A DNA stretch of 64,000 nt from Acidipila rosea (GTDB lineage Bacteria > Acidobacteriota > Terriglobia > Terriglobales > Acidobacteriaceae), in NCBI RefSeq assembly GCF_004339725.1, contig NZ_SMGK01000002.1, positions 744,001 through 808,000 on the forward strand. The letters run 5' to 3'. Shown here piece after piece: positions 13,296-21,479 of this stretch. Each line of letters opens with the position of its first letter. Position 1 is the first letter of the stretch. The notes below the pieces were generated by a model. The model saw only the letters and a program-made list of their open reading frames with translations. It did not search any database and had not been told where the DNA came from. A program made the translations under genes and the position numbers.

Positions 13296-14660
13296 ATGTC
13301 TGCCGTCTCGACATTGCCGCTCTCTATTGATCTTCAGGCGCTCCGGCCCGGCATGCGCATCGCCGCGGCTGTCTCCGGCGGAGCCGACTCCGTCGCCCTC
13401 CTGCGGCTGCTCGCCCACCTCTCCCGCGAACACGGCATCGTCGTCTCCGCCGCCCACGTCCACCACGGCATCCGCGGCGAGGAGGCGGATCGCGACGCCG
13501 ACTTCACCTCCCGGCTCGCCGCCCGCCTCGGCCTTCCCTTCCTGCGCCACGACGTCGATACCCCCGCGCACGCCGCCGCCCAGCGCGAAACCATGGAAGA
13601 GGCCGCCCGCAATCTCCGCTATGCCTGGTTCCGCCAGCTTCTCGACTCCGGCATCGCCGATGCCGTCGCCACCGCCCACACCCTCGACGATCAGGCCGAG
13701 ACCGTCCTCCACCGGCTCCTCCGCGGCGCGTGGACCGAGGGGCTCAGCGGCATCCACCCCACCCTTGCGGCCTCCCGCGGCTTCATCTTCCGCCCGCTGC
13801 TCGGCGTCCGCCGCGCTCAGGTCGAGAGCTACCTCCGCGACCTCGGCCAGGACTGGTGTGAAGACTCCACCAACCGCGACGCCGTCTACACCCGCAACCG
13901 CATTCGCCATCAGCTTCTGCCCGCGCTGGCCGACTACAACCCGCAACTCGCTCGGCAGATGGCCAACCTCGCCACCATCGCCCGCGATGAGGAGCACTAC
14001 TGGCAGGCCGAGCTGGATCGCCTGCTGCCCTCACTCCTGCTGCCCGGCAAACCCGTCCGCGGCGGGGGCCGCGCCGCTTCCACCCAGCCCGGCGAGGCAT
14101 CGCTCGCCATTGAGATCGAGCGCCTGCGCCCCCTCGCGCCTGCGCTCCGCCGCCGCGTCCTCCGCGCCGCCGCCCGCCGACTCGGCCATGCCCTTGACTT
14201 CGACCAGACGGCGCGCCTGCTCGCCATGTGCGGCTTCGAAAGCGGGGCCCCTGCACGGCGTGAGGTTCTCTCCGCCCAGCTCATCGCCGAGCGCACCCCG
14301 CGCGAGCTGCGCCTGCTCCGCACCCAACCCGAGTCCGCAGCTGCCGCATCGCTCCCCGAATACACCATCGCCGTTCCCGGCGAAATCCTTGCACCCGCCT
14401 TCGGCCTCCGCCTCAGCATCACGGCTGCCGAGGCGCTCCCCGCCGCCACCCTCCGCGCTCCGCGCTCCGGGGATCGCATCCGTCTCCGCTACACCAGCGC
14501 TCCCAAGCGCCTCAAGGAGGTCTTCGAACGCCTGCGCATTCCCGCCGCCGAACGCGCCTCCTGGCCTATCCTCGAGTGGCAGGGTCAGATTGTCTGGATG
14601 CGCGGCGCCGATGTTGAAAACACCTCACCCCTCACCGTCCTCGCCGAGCCGCTTTCCTGA
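13296..14660 (+). CDS. tilS: tRNA(Ile)-lysidine synthase
   Basis: A 454-residue protein with the PP-loop SGGADS at residues 27-32 and the family segments VHHGIRGEEADRDADF, ATAHTLDDQAETVLHRLLRG and CEDSTNRDAVYTRNRIR. A C-terminal domain (about 355-454) contains the GDRIR and KRLKEVFERLRIP motifs typical of TilS. It converts the wobble cytidine of tRNA-Ile(CAU) to lysidine, which is essential for reading AUA. The start has no ribosome-binding site; a TAGACT box is 6 nt upstream. Confidence 0.95.
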   Translation: MSAVSTLPLSIDLQALRPGMRIAAAVSGGADSVALLRLLAHLSREHGIVVSAAHVHHGIRGEEADRDADFTSRLAARLGLPFLRHDVDTPAHAAAQRETMEEAARNLRYAWFRQLLDSGIADAVATAHTLDDQAETVLHRLLRGAWTEGLSGIHPTLAASRGFIFRPLLGVRRAQVESYLRDLGQDWCEDSTNRDAVYTRNRIRHQLLPALADYNPQLARQMANLATIARDEEHYWQAELDRLLPSLLLPGKPVRGGGRAASTQPGEASLAIEIERLRPLAPALRRRVLRAAARRLGHALDFDQTARLLAMCGFESGAPARREVLSAQLIAERTPRELRLLRTQPESAAAASLPEYTIAVPGEILAPAFGLRLSITAAEALPAATLRAPRSGDRIRLRYTSAPKRLKEVFERLRIPAAERASWPILEWQGQIVWMRGADVENTSPLTVLAEPLS

Positions 14661-14720
14661 GGTCCCCGCGCAGTGGTATCTTGTTGCGCAGATCGACCCG
14701 GAACATCTCGGATGCCTCCG

Positions 14721-15107
14721 ATGAAGTTCATCAACGCTGCCTTTTTCCTCGCCCTGACCACCAGCCTCACTGCTCAGGTAGCTCCGCCCTCGCCAAGCCC
14801 CGCCACCCGATCGCTCGACCTGGCCGCCGCGCAACCCACTGACCTCACTCACACCAACACCGCCGGCTGCCCCGTCCAGATCCTCCGCGCCTCGTTTGCC
14901 ATGCCCGGCCGCATCATGCCCGTCGCCGCCCAGCCCGGCGCACCCGGCAACCTGCAGCTGCAATACTCCAACGCCAGCGGCAAAGACATCCGCTCCATCC
15001 GGATCGAGGCTGACATGCTCGTCAAGCACAGCATCTACGATCTCGATGCCACCACCGTAAGCGTTTGGTGTTGGCCGTGTGTACAGGGTGGATGTGTTCC
15101 GAGATGA
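14721..15107 (+). pseudogene. 5' part of a secreted-protein gene, apparently disrupted
   Basis: The frame begins with a signal peptide (MKFINAAFFLALTTSLTAQV; a second ATG is 9 nt upstream). It continues with a secreted domain containing a Cys-Pro-Val motif, SNASGKDIRSIRIEADMLVK and SIYDLDATTVSV. After that the character changes abruptly to WCWPCVQGGC and the frame stops. In the +1 frame a plausible tail (YRVDVFRDDG and then LTFEAPPRP) continues to about 15171. A short gene at 16316-16546 starts with TTVSIAM and ends like the missing C-terminus. Both share CCACCACCGT in the same phase (15049-15058 and 16329-16338), so joining them there restores one frame of about 180 residues. Function unknown. 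It could instead be an intact short gene. Confidence 0.5.
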
Positions 15108-15173
15108 TGGCTTCATGTCGGAAGCAACGGGTGCTGGTGGGTTGACCTTTGAGGCCCCGCCGCGCCCTTGAGA

Positions 15174-15214
15174 CCTCCGTATTTATCCCGACCTAGCTCC
15201 GATGTTCCGGGTAC
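15174..15214 (+). repeat. Diverged 41-bp direct repeat, copy A
   Basis: This stretch matches 16105-16145 at 33 of 41 positions by eye, including CCCGACC, GCTCCG and TGTTCCGGGT. It lies just before the HEGLGH gene. Its ends can pair (CCCG / CGGG), giving a hairpin. Confidence 0.6.
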
Positions 15215-15223
15215 AAATAACCT

Positions 15224-16006
15224 ATGCCCAACTCAACCACGACCGCCAACAGCAAACTCACCATCATCAGCATGGCCCTCCTCGCCCTCGCCGCCTCCTC
15301 GCTCCTCCACGAAGGCCTCGGCCACGGCCTCACCGCCTACCTCCGCGGCGACATCCCCACCCTCCTCACCAGCAATCACCTCGACGACCTCCGCCCCGAC
15401 CGCCTGGTTGACGCCGGCGGCACCCTCGTCAACCTCCTCGCCGGCTCCCTCGCCATGTTCCTCTCCACCCGCGCGCACCTCCCCAATCTCCGTTACTTCC
15501 TCTGGCTCCTCGCCAGCTTCAATCTCATGGACGGCGCCGGCTACTTCCTCTTCTCCGGCATCATCGGCGTTGGCGATTGGGAAGCCGTCATCGGAGGCCT
15601 CCCCCACTACCTCGCCCTCCGCATCACCATGACGATCTTCGGCGCCGCGCTCTACTTCCTCGTCGTCAAACTCATGATGCGCGTCCTCCAACCCTTCTGC
15701 CCCGACCGCACCCAGCACCGCGGCCTCTACAACACCGTTGGCCGTCTCCCCTACTACGCCGCCTGCGCCTTCTACTGCCTCGCCGGTGCCTTCGATCCCC
15801 TCGGCGTCAAACTTCTTCTCCTCTCCACCATCCCCGCAGCCTTCGGCGGCAACTCCGGCTTCATGTGGGCAGACTCTCTCCTCCCCAAACACTCGGACGC
15901 CACGCCCCTCACCGTCGCGCGCTCTCCCGCCTGGATGATCGCCGCCCTCGTGATCGGCATCGCCTACATCCTCACCCTCGGCCGCGGCATCCCGCTCCAT
16001 CACTAA
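15224..16006 (+). CDS. Polytopic membrane protein with HEGLGH motif
   Basis: A 260-residue protein with about six hydrophobic helices. The first helix carries His29-Glu30-Gly-Leu-Gly-His34, followed by a polar turn (LRGDIPTLL), and a later helix has NLLAGSLAMFL. This looks like a metal-binding helix of a membrane-embedded protease such as the M50 family. However, the spacing is HExxxH rather than HExxH, so activity is not assured. The helix near SFNLMDGAGYFLF contains an Asp that might be the third ligand. The gene sits between two diverged repeats, between the apparent halves of another gene. There is no clear ribosome-binding site. I do not recognise a named family. Confidence 0.7.
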   Translation: MPNSTTTANSKLTIISMALLALAASSLLHEGLGHGLTAYLRGDIPTLLTSNHLDDLRPDRLVDAGGTLVNLLAGSLAMFLSTRAHLPNLRYFLWLLASFNLMDGAGYFLFSGIIGVGDWEAVIGGLPHYLALRITMTIFGAALYFLVVKLMMRVLQPFCPDRTQHRGLYNTVGRLPYYAACAFYCLAGAFDPLGVKLLLLSTIPAAFGGNSGFMWADSLLPKHSDATPLTVARSPAWMIAALVIGIAYILTLGRGIPLHH

Positions 16007-16104
16007 CCTCGTCAGCACGCGCAGCAAATCTTTGATCTATATAGATGAGCCTCCGTCTTCAGCCGACCTTTTGAGCTGCGATCACGAGCGCCAGGTTCGA
16101 TGCG

Positions 16105-16145
16105 TCTCCGTATTCCACCCGACCCGGCTCCGTTGTTCCGGGTGC
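16105..16145 (+). repeat. Diverged 41-bp direct repeat, copy B
   Basis: This is the second copy of the repeat at 15174-15214. Here the ends pair better (CACCCG / CGGGTG), giving a 6-bp stem. Together the two copies flank the HEGLGH gene in the same orientation, about 930 bp apart. Confidence 0.6.
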
Positions 16146-16153
16146 AGGAGATA

Positions 16154-16300
16154 GGGACACCTGTCCCGCTCTGCCTCTGATTGAGTGTTCGAAAACCTTT
16201 GAACACTCAGCCTACATTTAGTCTGAATCGAACATGAGCACATGAAAAAAGGCGTGCAGAGGGCCATGTACTGCCCCTGTGGGCAGGTGTCGGACTGCAC
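16154..16300. repeat. Cluster of three palindromes
   Basis: Three hairpins lie in this gene-free 309-bp stretch (16007-16315). The first is GGGACA / TGTCCC at 16154-16167. The second is a perfect 9-bp stem, TGAGTGTTC / GAACACTCA, at 16182-16209. The third is a nested pair, GTGCAG / CTGCAC outside (16254-16300) and CTGCCC / GGGCAG inside (16271-16286). None has a T-run. They may be remnants of a small mobile repeat, or sites for a protein. I see no coding sequence in the stretch. Confidence 0.55.
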
Positions 16301-16315
16301 TTAAAGCCCGGAATT

Positions 16316-16546
16316 ATGCCTTTCGAGCCCACCACCGTTTCCATCGCCATGACCCTCGACGGCGCAGGAATCCGCAACGGCGCGACCCGCAGTCAGACCC
16401 TGCCGGTCAACACCCGCGTCGTTGGCTTTCGAGCCACGCGCCTCACCAGGATTTTCTATGTGGATGGAACAGAGTGGCAGCCCTCGACCCGGGAAAGCTG
16501 CGAATTCCTCGGCAACTCGGGTACCCGCAGGCTCACCGCGCAGTAG
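16316..16546 (+). pseudogene. 3' fragment matching the disrupted secreted-protein gene
   Basis: A 76-residue frame with no signal peptide and no ribosome-binding site. It begins PFEPTTVSIAMTLDG and ends with LTRIFYVDGTEW and STRESCEFLGNSG, a pattern I associate with the C-terminal half of small secreted acidobacterial proteins. Its TTVSI aligns with the TTVSV where the 14721 gene breaks, in the same reading phase. The simplest reading is that both are halves of one gene separated by about 1.27 kb. The alternative is that it is a truncated paralogue, or a real short gene. Confidence 0.45.
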
Positions 16547-16555
16547 GGGCAGCCG

Positions 16556-16975
16556 TCAGGCGTGGTTTTCGCCGGCCTTGTAGAGATACTTGATGCTGGA
16601 CTTGTAGATCAGCATCCGGCTGTGGTTCTTTACCTTGATGGCGTTGCGGTCGTACCACTCGATGTAGCCCTCGATCCGCTCTCCGTCTTCGAGCACGAAG
16701 ACCATCAGCGTCTGCGTCTGCGCCTGCTTCTGAAAGTAAAATTCCTCGGCATGGCTGCTTTCGAAGGAGACCGGCATCGCGCCCATCGTCGCGTGGTGGG
16801 CCAGCGTAGGGCCGTCCCCCCGGCGGATGAACGACCGTCCTGCCAGCGCGCGTGCCGGCAGCGTAGGCCTCACTAGCTTGCGCGGTCCCTGGATGGAATC
16901 CTGAGTCGAATCTTCGTCCAGCGGCGGTCTTACCGGGGCGCTCTTCGGCGCCTGCTCATTGTCTTGTGTTCTCAT
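16556..16975 (-). CDS. hfq: Hfq-like RNA chaperone with long N-terminal extension
   Basis: The last 65 residues form an Sm-like fold of the Hfq type: EFYFQKQAQTQTLMVFVLED, GERIEGYIEWYDRNAIKVKN, then the Sm2-like LIYKSSIKYLYKAG, where most Hfq proteins have YKHAIS. Hfq binds small RNAs and A-rich or U-rich mRNA sites as a hexamer. Ordinary Hfq begins with the Sm core and has a flexible C-tail; here the order is reversed, with about 75 polar, Pro/Arg-rich residues in front. The start at 16975 is favoured because AGGGGC precedes it; an ATG at 17014 has no ribosome-binding site. It lies 192 bp after holB on the same strand. Confidence 0.75.
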   Translation of the reverse strand: MRTQDNEQAPKSAPVRPPLDEDSTQDSIQGPRKLVRPTLPARALAGRSFIRRGDGPTLAHHATMGAMPVSFESSHAEEFYFQKQAQTQTLMVFVLEDGERIEGYIEWYDRNAIKVKNHSRMLIYKSSIKYLYKAGENHA

Positions 16976-17167
16976 ACGCGAGCCCCTGGCAGAATCTGGA
17001 AAAGGATTGGCCATCGCAATTTTTTATCTTCGACCGCAGCACGTACTTACGCCCGGGAACGAACTACGGATGACCGCGATCCGCTCATGGCCTAAGCCAC
17101 TGCCGTCTGCTTTCTTTGGATGTTCAACCATCGTAGCCGAGCTGTCACAGGGATGCCAGAAGAAATT

Positions 17168-18274
17168 TCAGCCGCGCCCCTGGCCGCCCAGGCCCGCCGC
17201 AAACGAGTCCAGCGAGAGCGAGCGCAGCAGGTTCCGCCTCATCCCCGACTCCACCTGGTGCATCCCCTTCACCGCCGACTCGATCCATGTCAGGCTGACG
17301 CTCTGTGACATTGTCCCCAGCTCGCGTTCCAGGTCGATATTGCGCACCATCGTCGGCTGCCCTGCGAGCAGCAGCATCAGGTCTTCAAGCAGGCTCGCTA
17401 CCGCCCGCAGCAGCCCTGAGGTCTTCTCCTGCCCCTCGGCTCCCGCGCGATAGGCCTCCGTCATGCGAAAGAGCGCCGAGTGGTCTGGCTCCGCCAGCGC
17501 CGAGCGCAGCAGCAGCAGCGCATCCTGCCGGCTCGTCAGGTAGCCTTCCAGGTTGAACTTCAGCGCGCGCCCCACGGCGCCCTCCGCCAGCCGCGCCACC
17601 AGCGCCCGCTGCGCCGGCTTCCAGTCGCTGCGCCGCTCCGCCAGCAGCCGTTCGATCTCCTCCAGCGGCAACGCTCCCAGCCTCAGGATCTGCGCCCGCG
17701 ACCGGATCGTCGGCAGCAGCTCGCCGGTATTTTCCGCCAGCAGGATGATCGTCGCGTAAGCGGGCGGCTCTTCGAGAACCTTCAGCAGCGAGTTCGCCGC
17801 CTCTTTCATAAACGCCGCACTGGTGAAGATGTACATCGCCCGCCGCGCCTCGCCCGGCATCCGATAGATCTCCCGCACCACCGTCCGCACCTGCCCCAGC
17901 TTGATCAGCAGCTGCGGAGGGTCCGGCGGAATCACCAGCACATCGGGGTGCGTCTGCACGAGCACCCGCGTCTCCTTCTTGTCCGTTTCGCGCAGCTCCT
18001 CGCGTGCGGCAATCGCTTCTTCCACGCGTGGCTCCAGCGGCAGCGCCTGTCCGATCCGCGAGCAGTTCGAGCAGCTGCCGCAGAAGTCCGGCAGTCCATC
18101 CGTCATCGGCTGCACAAGGCAGTTCGCCGCCTGCGCCAGCATCACGGCGAGCGTATACTTCCCCGCTCCCCGCGGCCCCGTCAGGATCAGCGAGTTCGGC
18201 AGGCGCCCCAGGGCAATCGCCTCGCGAAGCCGCCTGACCGTCCCCTCGTTTCCGATGAAGTCGCTGAAACCCAT
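17168..18274 (-). CDS. holB: DNA polymerase III subunit delta' (clamp loader)
   Basis: A 368-residue AAA+ protein with P-loop GPRGAGKYT (residues 33-41), a four-cysteine zinc module (Cys51, Cys64, Cys67, Cys70), a sensor segment near AAFMKEAANSLLKVLEEPP, and RSRAQILR as the arginine region. In the clamp loader, delta' is the rigid subunit next to gamma/tau that helps open the sliding clamp. The P-loop is complete, though delta' does not need ATP hydrolysis in E. coli. It begins 8 bp after the upstream permease gene, which suggests read-through from the transporter genes. Confidence 0.88.
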   Translation of the reverse strand: MGFSDFIGNEGTVRRLREAIALGRLPNSLILTGPRGAGKYTLAVMLAQAANCLVQPMTDGLPDFCGSCSNCSRIGQALPLEPRVEEAIAAREELRETDKKETRVLVQTHPDVLVIPPDPPQLLIKLGQVRTVVREIYRMPGEARRAMYIFTSAAFMKEAANSLLKVLEEPPAYATIILLAENTGELLPTIRSRAQILRLGALPLEEIERLLAERRSDWKPAQRALVARLAEGAVGRALKFNLEGYLTSRQDALLLLRSALAEPDHSALFRMTEAYRAGAEGQEKTSGLLRAVASLLEDLMLLLAGQPTMVRNIDLERELGTMSQSVSLTWIESAVKGMHQVESGMRRNLLRSLSLDSFAAGLGGQGRG

Positions 18275-18281
18275 CCGCTCC

Positions 18282-19829
18282 TCAGCCGCGCCCGCTCGTC
18301 AGGTGCGCAGGCAGCTTCTGCACCTTGCTGTGCTTGGTCGAGTAGCCGAAGTAGATCACCAGCCCCACCACCAGCCACACACCCACCACGATCCAGGTCA
18401 GCGCCGGCAGGTTAAACATCAGGTAGAACGCGCTCACGATTCCCAGGATCGGCACCAGCGGCACCAGCGGCGTCTTGAAAGGCCGCGGCAGATCGGGCTG
18501 CCTCACCCGCAGAATCCAGACCCCCGCCGAGACGATCGCAAAGGCCAGCAGCGTACCCATGTTCACCAGCTGACTCAGTTTGTCGATCGGCAGCAGCGCC
18601 GGCAGAAACGCAACGATCGTGCCGACCACGATATTTGAAATCCAGGGCGTCCGGAACTTCGGATGAATGTCGCTCGCCCACTTCGGCAGCAGCCCGTCTC
18701 TTGACATCGAGAAGAACACCCGCGACTGCCCCAGCAGCATCACCAGCATCACCGTTCCCAGCCCGAAGACCGCGCCGATCTTCACCAGCAGGCTGCCCCA
18801 CGTAATGCCCGTCGCGTCGATGCCCACCGCTACCGGCTCGGCCACGTTCAGCACCTTGTAGCTCACCAGCCCGGTCAGCGTCAGCGACACCGCGATGTAC
18901 AGAATCGTGCACACCACCAGCGAGCCGAGAATTCCGATCGGCATATCCCGCTGCGGATTCTTTGCCTCCTGCGCCGCCGTTGAAACCGCGTCGAAGCCGA
19001 TATACGCAAAGAACACTGAGGCCGCGCCCGCCGCGATTCCCTGCAGTCCGAAGTGTCCCGAGCCCTGCGACGGCGGAATAAACGGGTGCCAGTTCATCTT
19101 CGCCAGATCGGGATGATGCATCAGGTAGCCGATGCCCAGGAAGAGGAAGATCCCGACAATCACCAGCTTCACGATCACGATCGCCGAGTTCAGGTTCGCC
19201 GACTCCTTGATGCCGATCACCAGCACCGCCGTCACCATCACGATGGCGACAAAGGCGATCACGTTGAACACACCCGTCACATGCGGCAATCCCGCCAGCG
19301 GCACGGAAGAAGGCAATGCCACCGCCGACTGCCACTTCCCGTGGTAGAGATAAATCTCATTCCCATAAGTCGTGGTAAACCGAGCCAGCGAAGGCGAGGG
19401 CCGCAGATTCAGCTGCTCCAGCAGGCTCAGCAGGTAGCCCGACCACCCCGAAGCCACCGTGGCTGCGCCGAACGCATACTCCAGCACCAGGTCCCACCCG
19501 ATGATCCATGCCACAAACTCGCCCAGCGTCGCGTACCCATAGGTATAAGCCGACCCCGCGATAGGAATGATCGAGGCAAACTCCGCATAGCAGAGCCCCG
19601 CGAAGGCGCAGGTGATGCCCGCAAGGACGAAGCTCAGCGCGACGGCCGGCCCGGCATAGAGTGCCGCAGCCTGCCCGGTAAGCACAAAGATTCCGGCGCC
19701 GATCACCGCGCCGATGCCCAGCGTAATCAGATTTACGGGGCCCAGAGAGCGCTTGAGGGTATGTTCCCCTTCTTCATGTGCTTCTTTAGAAAGAAGCGAG
19801 AGGGGTTTCGTAGCAAACAAATTAGCCAT
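18282..19829 (-). CDS. APC-family amino acid permease (cationic amino acid transporter type)
   Basis: A 515-residue inner-membrane transporter with about 12-14 helices. The unwound helix-1 motif GIGAVIGAGIFVLTG and the later FFAYIGFDAVSTAAQEAKNPQRDMPIGI are typical of the CAT/YfnA branch of the APC superfamily. It should import amino acids, perhaps basic or small neutral ones; specificity cannot be read. The longest frame starts at a TTG, but the ATG at 19829 has GAGGAGG upstream and begins the natural N-terminus (MANLFATKPLSLL). It lies 42 bp after a second APC permease. Confidence 0.9.
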   Translation of the reverse strand: MANLFATKPLSLLSKEAHEEGEHTLKRSLGPVNLITLGIGAVIGAGIFVLTGQAAALYAGPAVALSFVLAGITCAFAGLCYAEFASIIPIAGSAYTYGYATLGEFVAWIIGWDLVLEYAFGAATVASGWSGYLLSLLEQLNLRPSPSLARFTTTYGNEIYLYHGKWQSAVALPSSVPLAGLPHVTGVFNVIAFVAIVMVTAVLVIGIKESANLNSAIVIVKLVIVGIFLFLGIGYLMHHPDLAKMNWHPFIPPSQGSGHFGLQGIAAGAASVFFAYIGFDAVSTAAQEAKNPQRDMPIGILGSLVVCTILYIAVSLTLTGLVSYKVLNVAEPVAVGIDATGITWGSLLVKIGAVFGLGTVMLVMLLGQSRVFFSMSRDGLLPKWASDIHPKFRTPWISNIVVGTIVAFLPALLPIDKLSQLVNMGTLLAFAIVSAGVWILRVRQPDLPRPFKTPLVPLVPILGIVSAFYLMFNLPALTWIVVGVWLVVGLVIYFGYSTKHSKVQKLPAHLTSGRG

Positions 19830-19871
19830 TCGGGCGACTTTCCTCCTCAAACAGTTGGATCCAGGGTAATT

Positions 19872-21467
19872 TCAAGCACTCGCTCCCGGCTGCCGTCGGG
19901 ACCACAGCAGAAAAACAGGCACCCCCAGCAGCACGATAAAGATGCCCGGCCAGGTATATTCCGGCTTGTATCGCAGCAGAACCACACATATCCATGCAGC
20001 CATCAATATATAGACGGCCGGCAGCACAGGATAACCGATTGCCCGGTAGGGCCGCTCTGCCTCAGGCCGCCGCGCCCGCAGCACGAACAGGCTGGCAATC
20101 GTCAAAATATAGAAAATCAGCTCCGCGCAGATGATGTAATCTAGCAGCTGGCTATACGAGCCGGAGAAGCACAGCAGGCAGGTCCACGCCGCCTGCACCA
20201 GCAGCGCCGCCACCGGCGTCTTGAACTTGGGATGCAGCTTCGCCGCCGAGGCAAAAAACAGCCCATCCCGGCTCATCGCGTAGTAGACCCGTGCCCCCGC
20301 CATGATCAGCCCGTTCGCACAGCCAAAGGTGGAGATCAGGATCGCCGCCGCCATCAGGTAAGCGCCGCTTGAGTGGAAGATCTGCTGCAGCACCACCGTC
20401 GCCACGCGATCTTCCGACGCATACTGGATGCCCCGGGCGAATGCCGTCGCCCCATGCGGATCGCCGTGCAGCGGCAGCGCCAGCAGGTAGACAAAGTTCG
20501 CCAGGATATAGATCCCCAGCACGATGCTCGTCCCCAGCACCAGCGAAACGGGCAGGTTGCGCCGCGGATTTCGGATCTCGCCCGCCGTATAGGTCACGTT
20601 GTTCCACGCATCCGCCGAGAAGAGCGACCCCGTCTGCACCACTGCCAGGATGCTCAGCATCCCCACCAGCACTACGCTCCCGCCCAGCCCTGAATGGATG
20701 GCGTGCAGCGAGTGCCAGGAGGCATTCTGCCAGAAATTCCTGCCGAAGTTCGCCGCCATCGCCGCGGGATTCCTCCCGAAGAGAAATCCCGCGATCACCA
20801 GCCCCAGCAGTGCCGCCGTCTTCGCCGTCGTAAACACGTTCTGCACCAGCGCGCCCAGCTTCACGCCCAGGATGTTCACCGCCGTCAGCAGCAACACGAT
20901 CGCCACCCCGGTCAGGTTGGCCGTGTTCACCCCCAGCTCCATGTTGCCGAGCACCACGGGCCCAATCTTCAGCGCCGGAACATGCCCCAGGTGCAGCAGC
21001 CAGTGCGTCGATGAAATAGAGGGGAAAAACACCCCCAGAAACTTCCCGAAGGCCACCGCCACCGCGGCAATCGTTCCTGTCTGGATCACCAGGAAGAGCG
21101 TCCACCCGAACAGGAAGCCCCACATCGGCCCCAGCGCCTCCCGCAGGTAGACATACTGCCCGCCCGCCCGTGGCATCATCGCCGCCAGCTCGCCGTAGCT
21201 GAGCGCGCCGATCATCGTCATCACCGCCGTCACCAGCCAGGCCCCGATCAGCAGCGCCGGCGACCCCACCCCCCGGCTGATCTCCGCCGGCACAATGAAG
21301 ATTCCCGACCCGATCATCGAGCCGACCACGATTGCCGTCGCGCTGAAGAGTCCCAGCCGCTGTTCCATTCCCGACGCAGCTGTATTACCCGGCGCAGCTG
21401 CGTCCGGGCGCGAAGCTCCGGACAGGGTAGAAGACTGACGTTTGTTCAAAGGGCTGCTCGCGGTCAC
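19872..21467 (-). CDS. APC-family amino acid permease (LAT/SteT-like)
   Basis: A 531-residue, 12-helix transporter. After a polar N-terminal tail of about 35 residues comes LFSATAIVVGSMIGSGIFIVPAEI, the substrate-binding helix-1 motif. The order and the segment MPRAGGQYVYLREALGPMWG resemble the LAT/SteT exchanger branch. It follows thiE by only 12 bp and precedes another APC permease by 42 bp, so the three are probably co-transcribed. The two permeases are from different branches, so they are not a recent tandem duplication. Substrate unknown. Confidence 0.9.
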   Translation of the reverse strand: MTASSPLNKRQSSTLSGASRPDAAAPGNTAASGMEQRLGLFSATAIVVGSMIGSGIFIVPAEISRGVGSPALLIGAWLVTAVMTMIGALSYGELAAMMPRAGGQYVYLREALGPMWGFLFGWTLFLVIQTGTIAAVAVAFGKFLGVFFPSISSTHWLLHLGHVPALKIGPVVLGNMELGVNTANLTGVAIVLLLTAVNILGVKLGALVQNVFTTAKTAALLGLVIAGFLFGRNPAAMAANFGRNFWQNASWHSLHAIHSGLGGSVVLVGMLSILAVVQTGSLFSADAWNNVTYTAGEIRNPRRNLPVSLVLGTSIVLGIYILANFVYLLALPLHGDPHGATAFARGIQYASEDRVATVVLQQIFHSSGAYLMAAAILISTFGCANGLIMAGARVYYAMSRDGLFFASAAKLHPKFKTPVAALLVQAAWTCLLCFSGSYSQLLDYIICAELIFYILTIASLFVLRARRPEAERPYRAIGYPVLPAVYILMAAWICVVLLRYKPEYTWPGIFIVLLGVPVFLLWSRRQPGASA

Positions 21468-21479
21468 TTGAAGTCTTTT

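Noticed and set aside
13327..14724. 465-codon frame overlapping tilS in another frame
   Set aside because: Composed mostly of Pro, Ser, Ala and Arg; a shifted-frame shadow of tilS.
14661..16555. Insertion sequence with transposase in the disturbed region
   Set aside because: Repeats and palindromes are present but no transposase-like protein, and no terminal inverted repeats match across the proposed insert.
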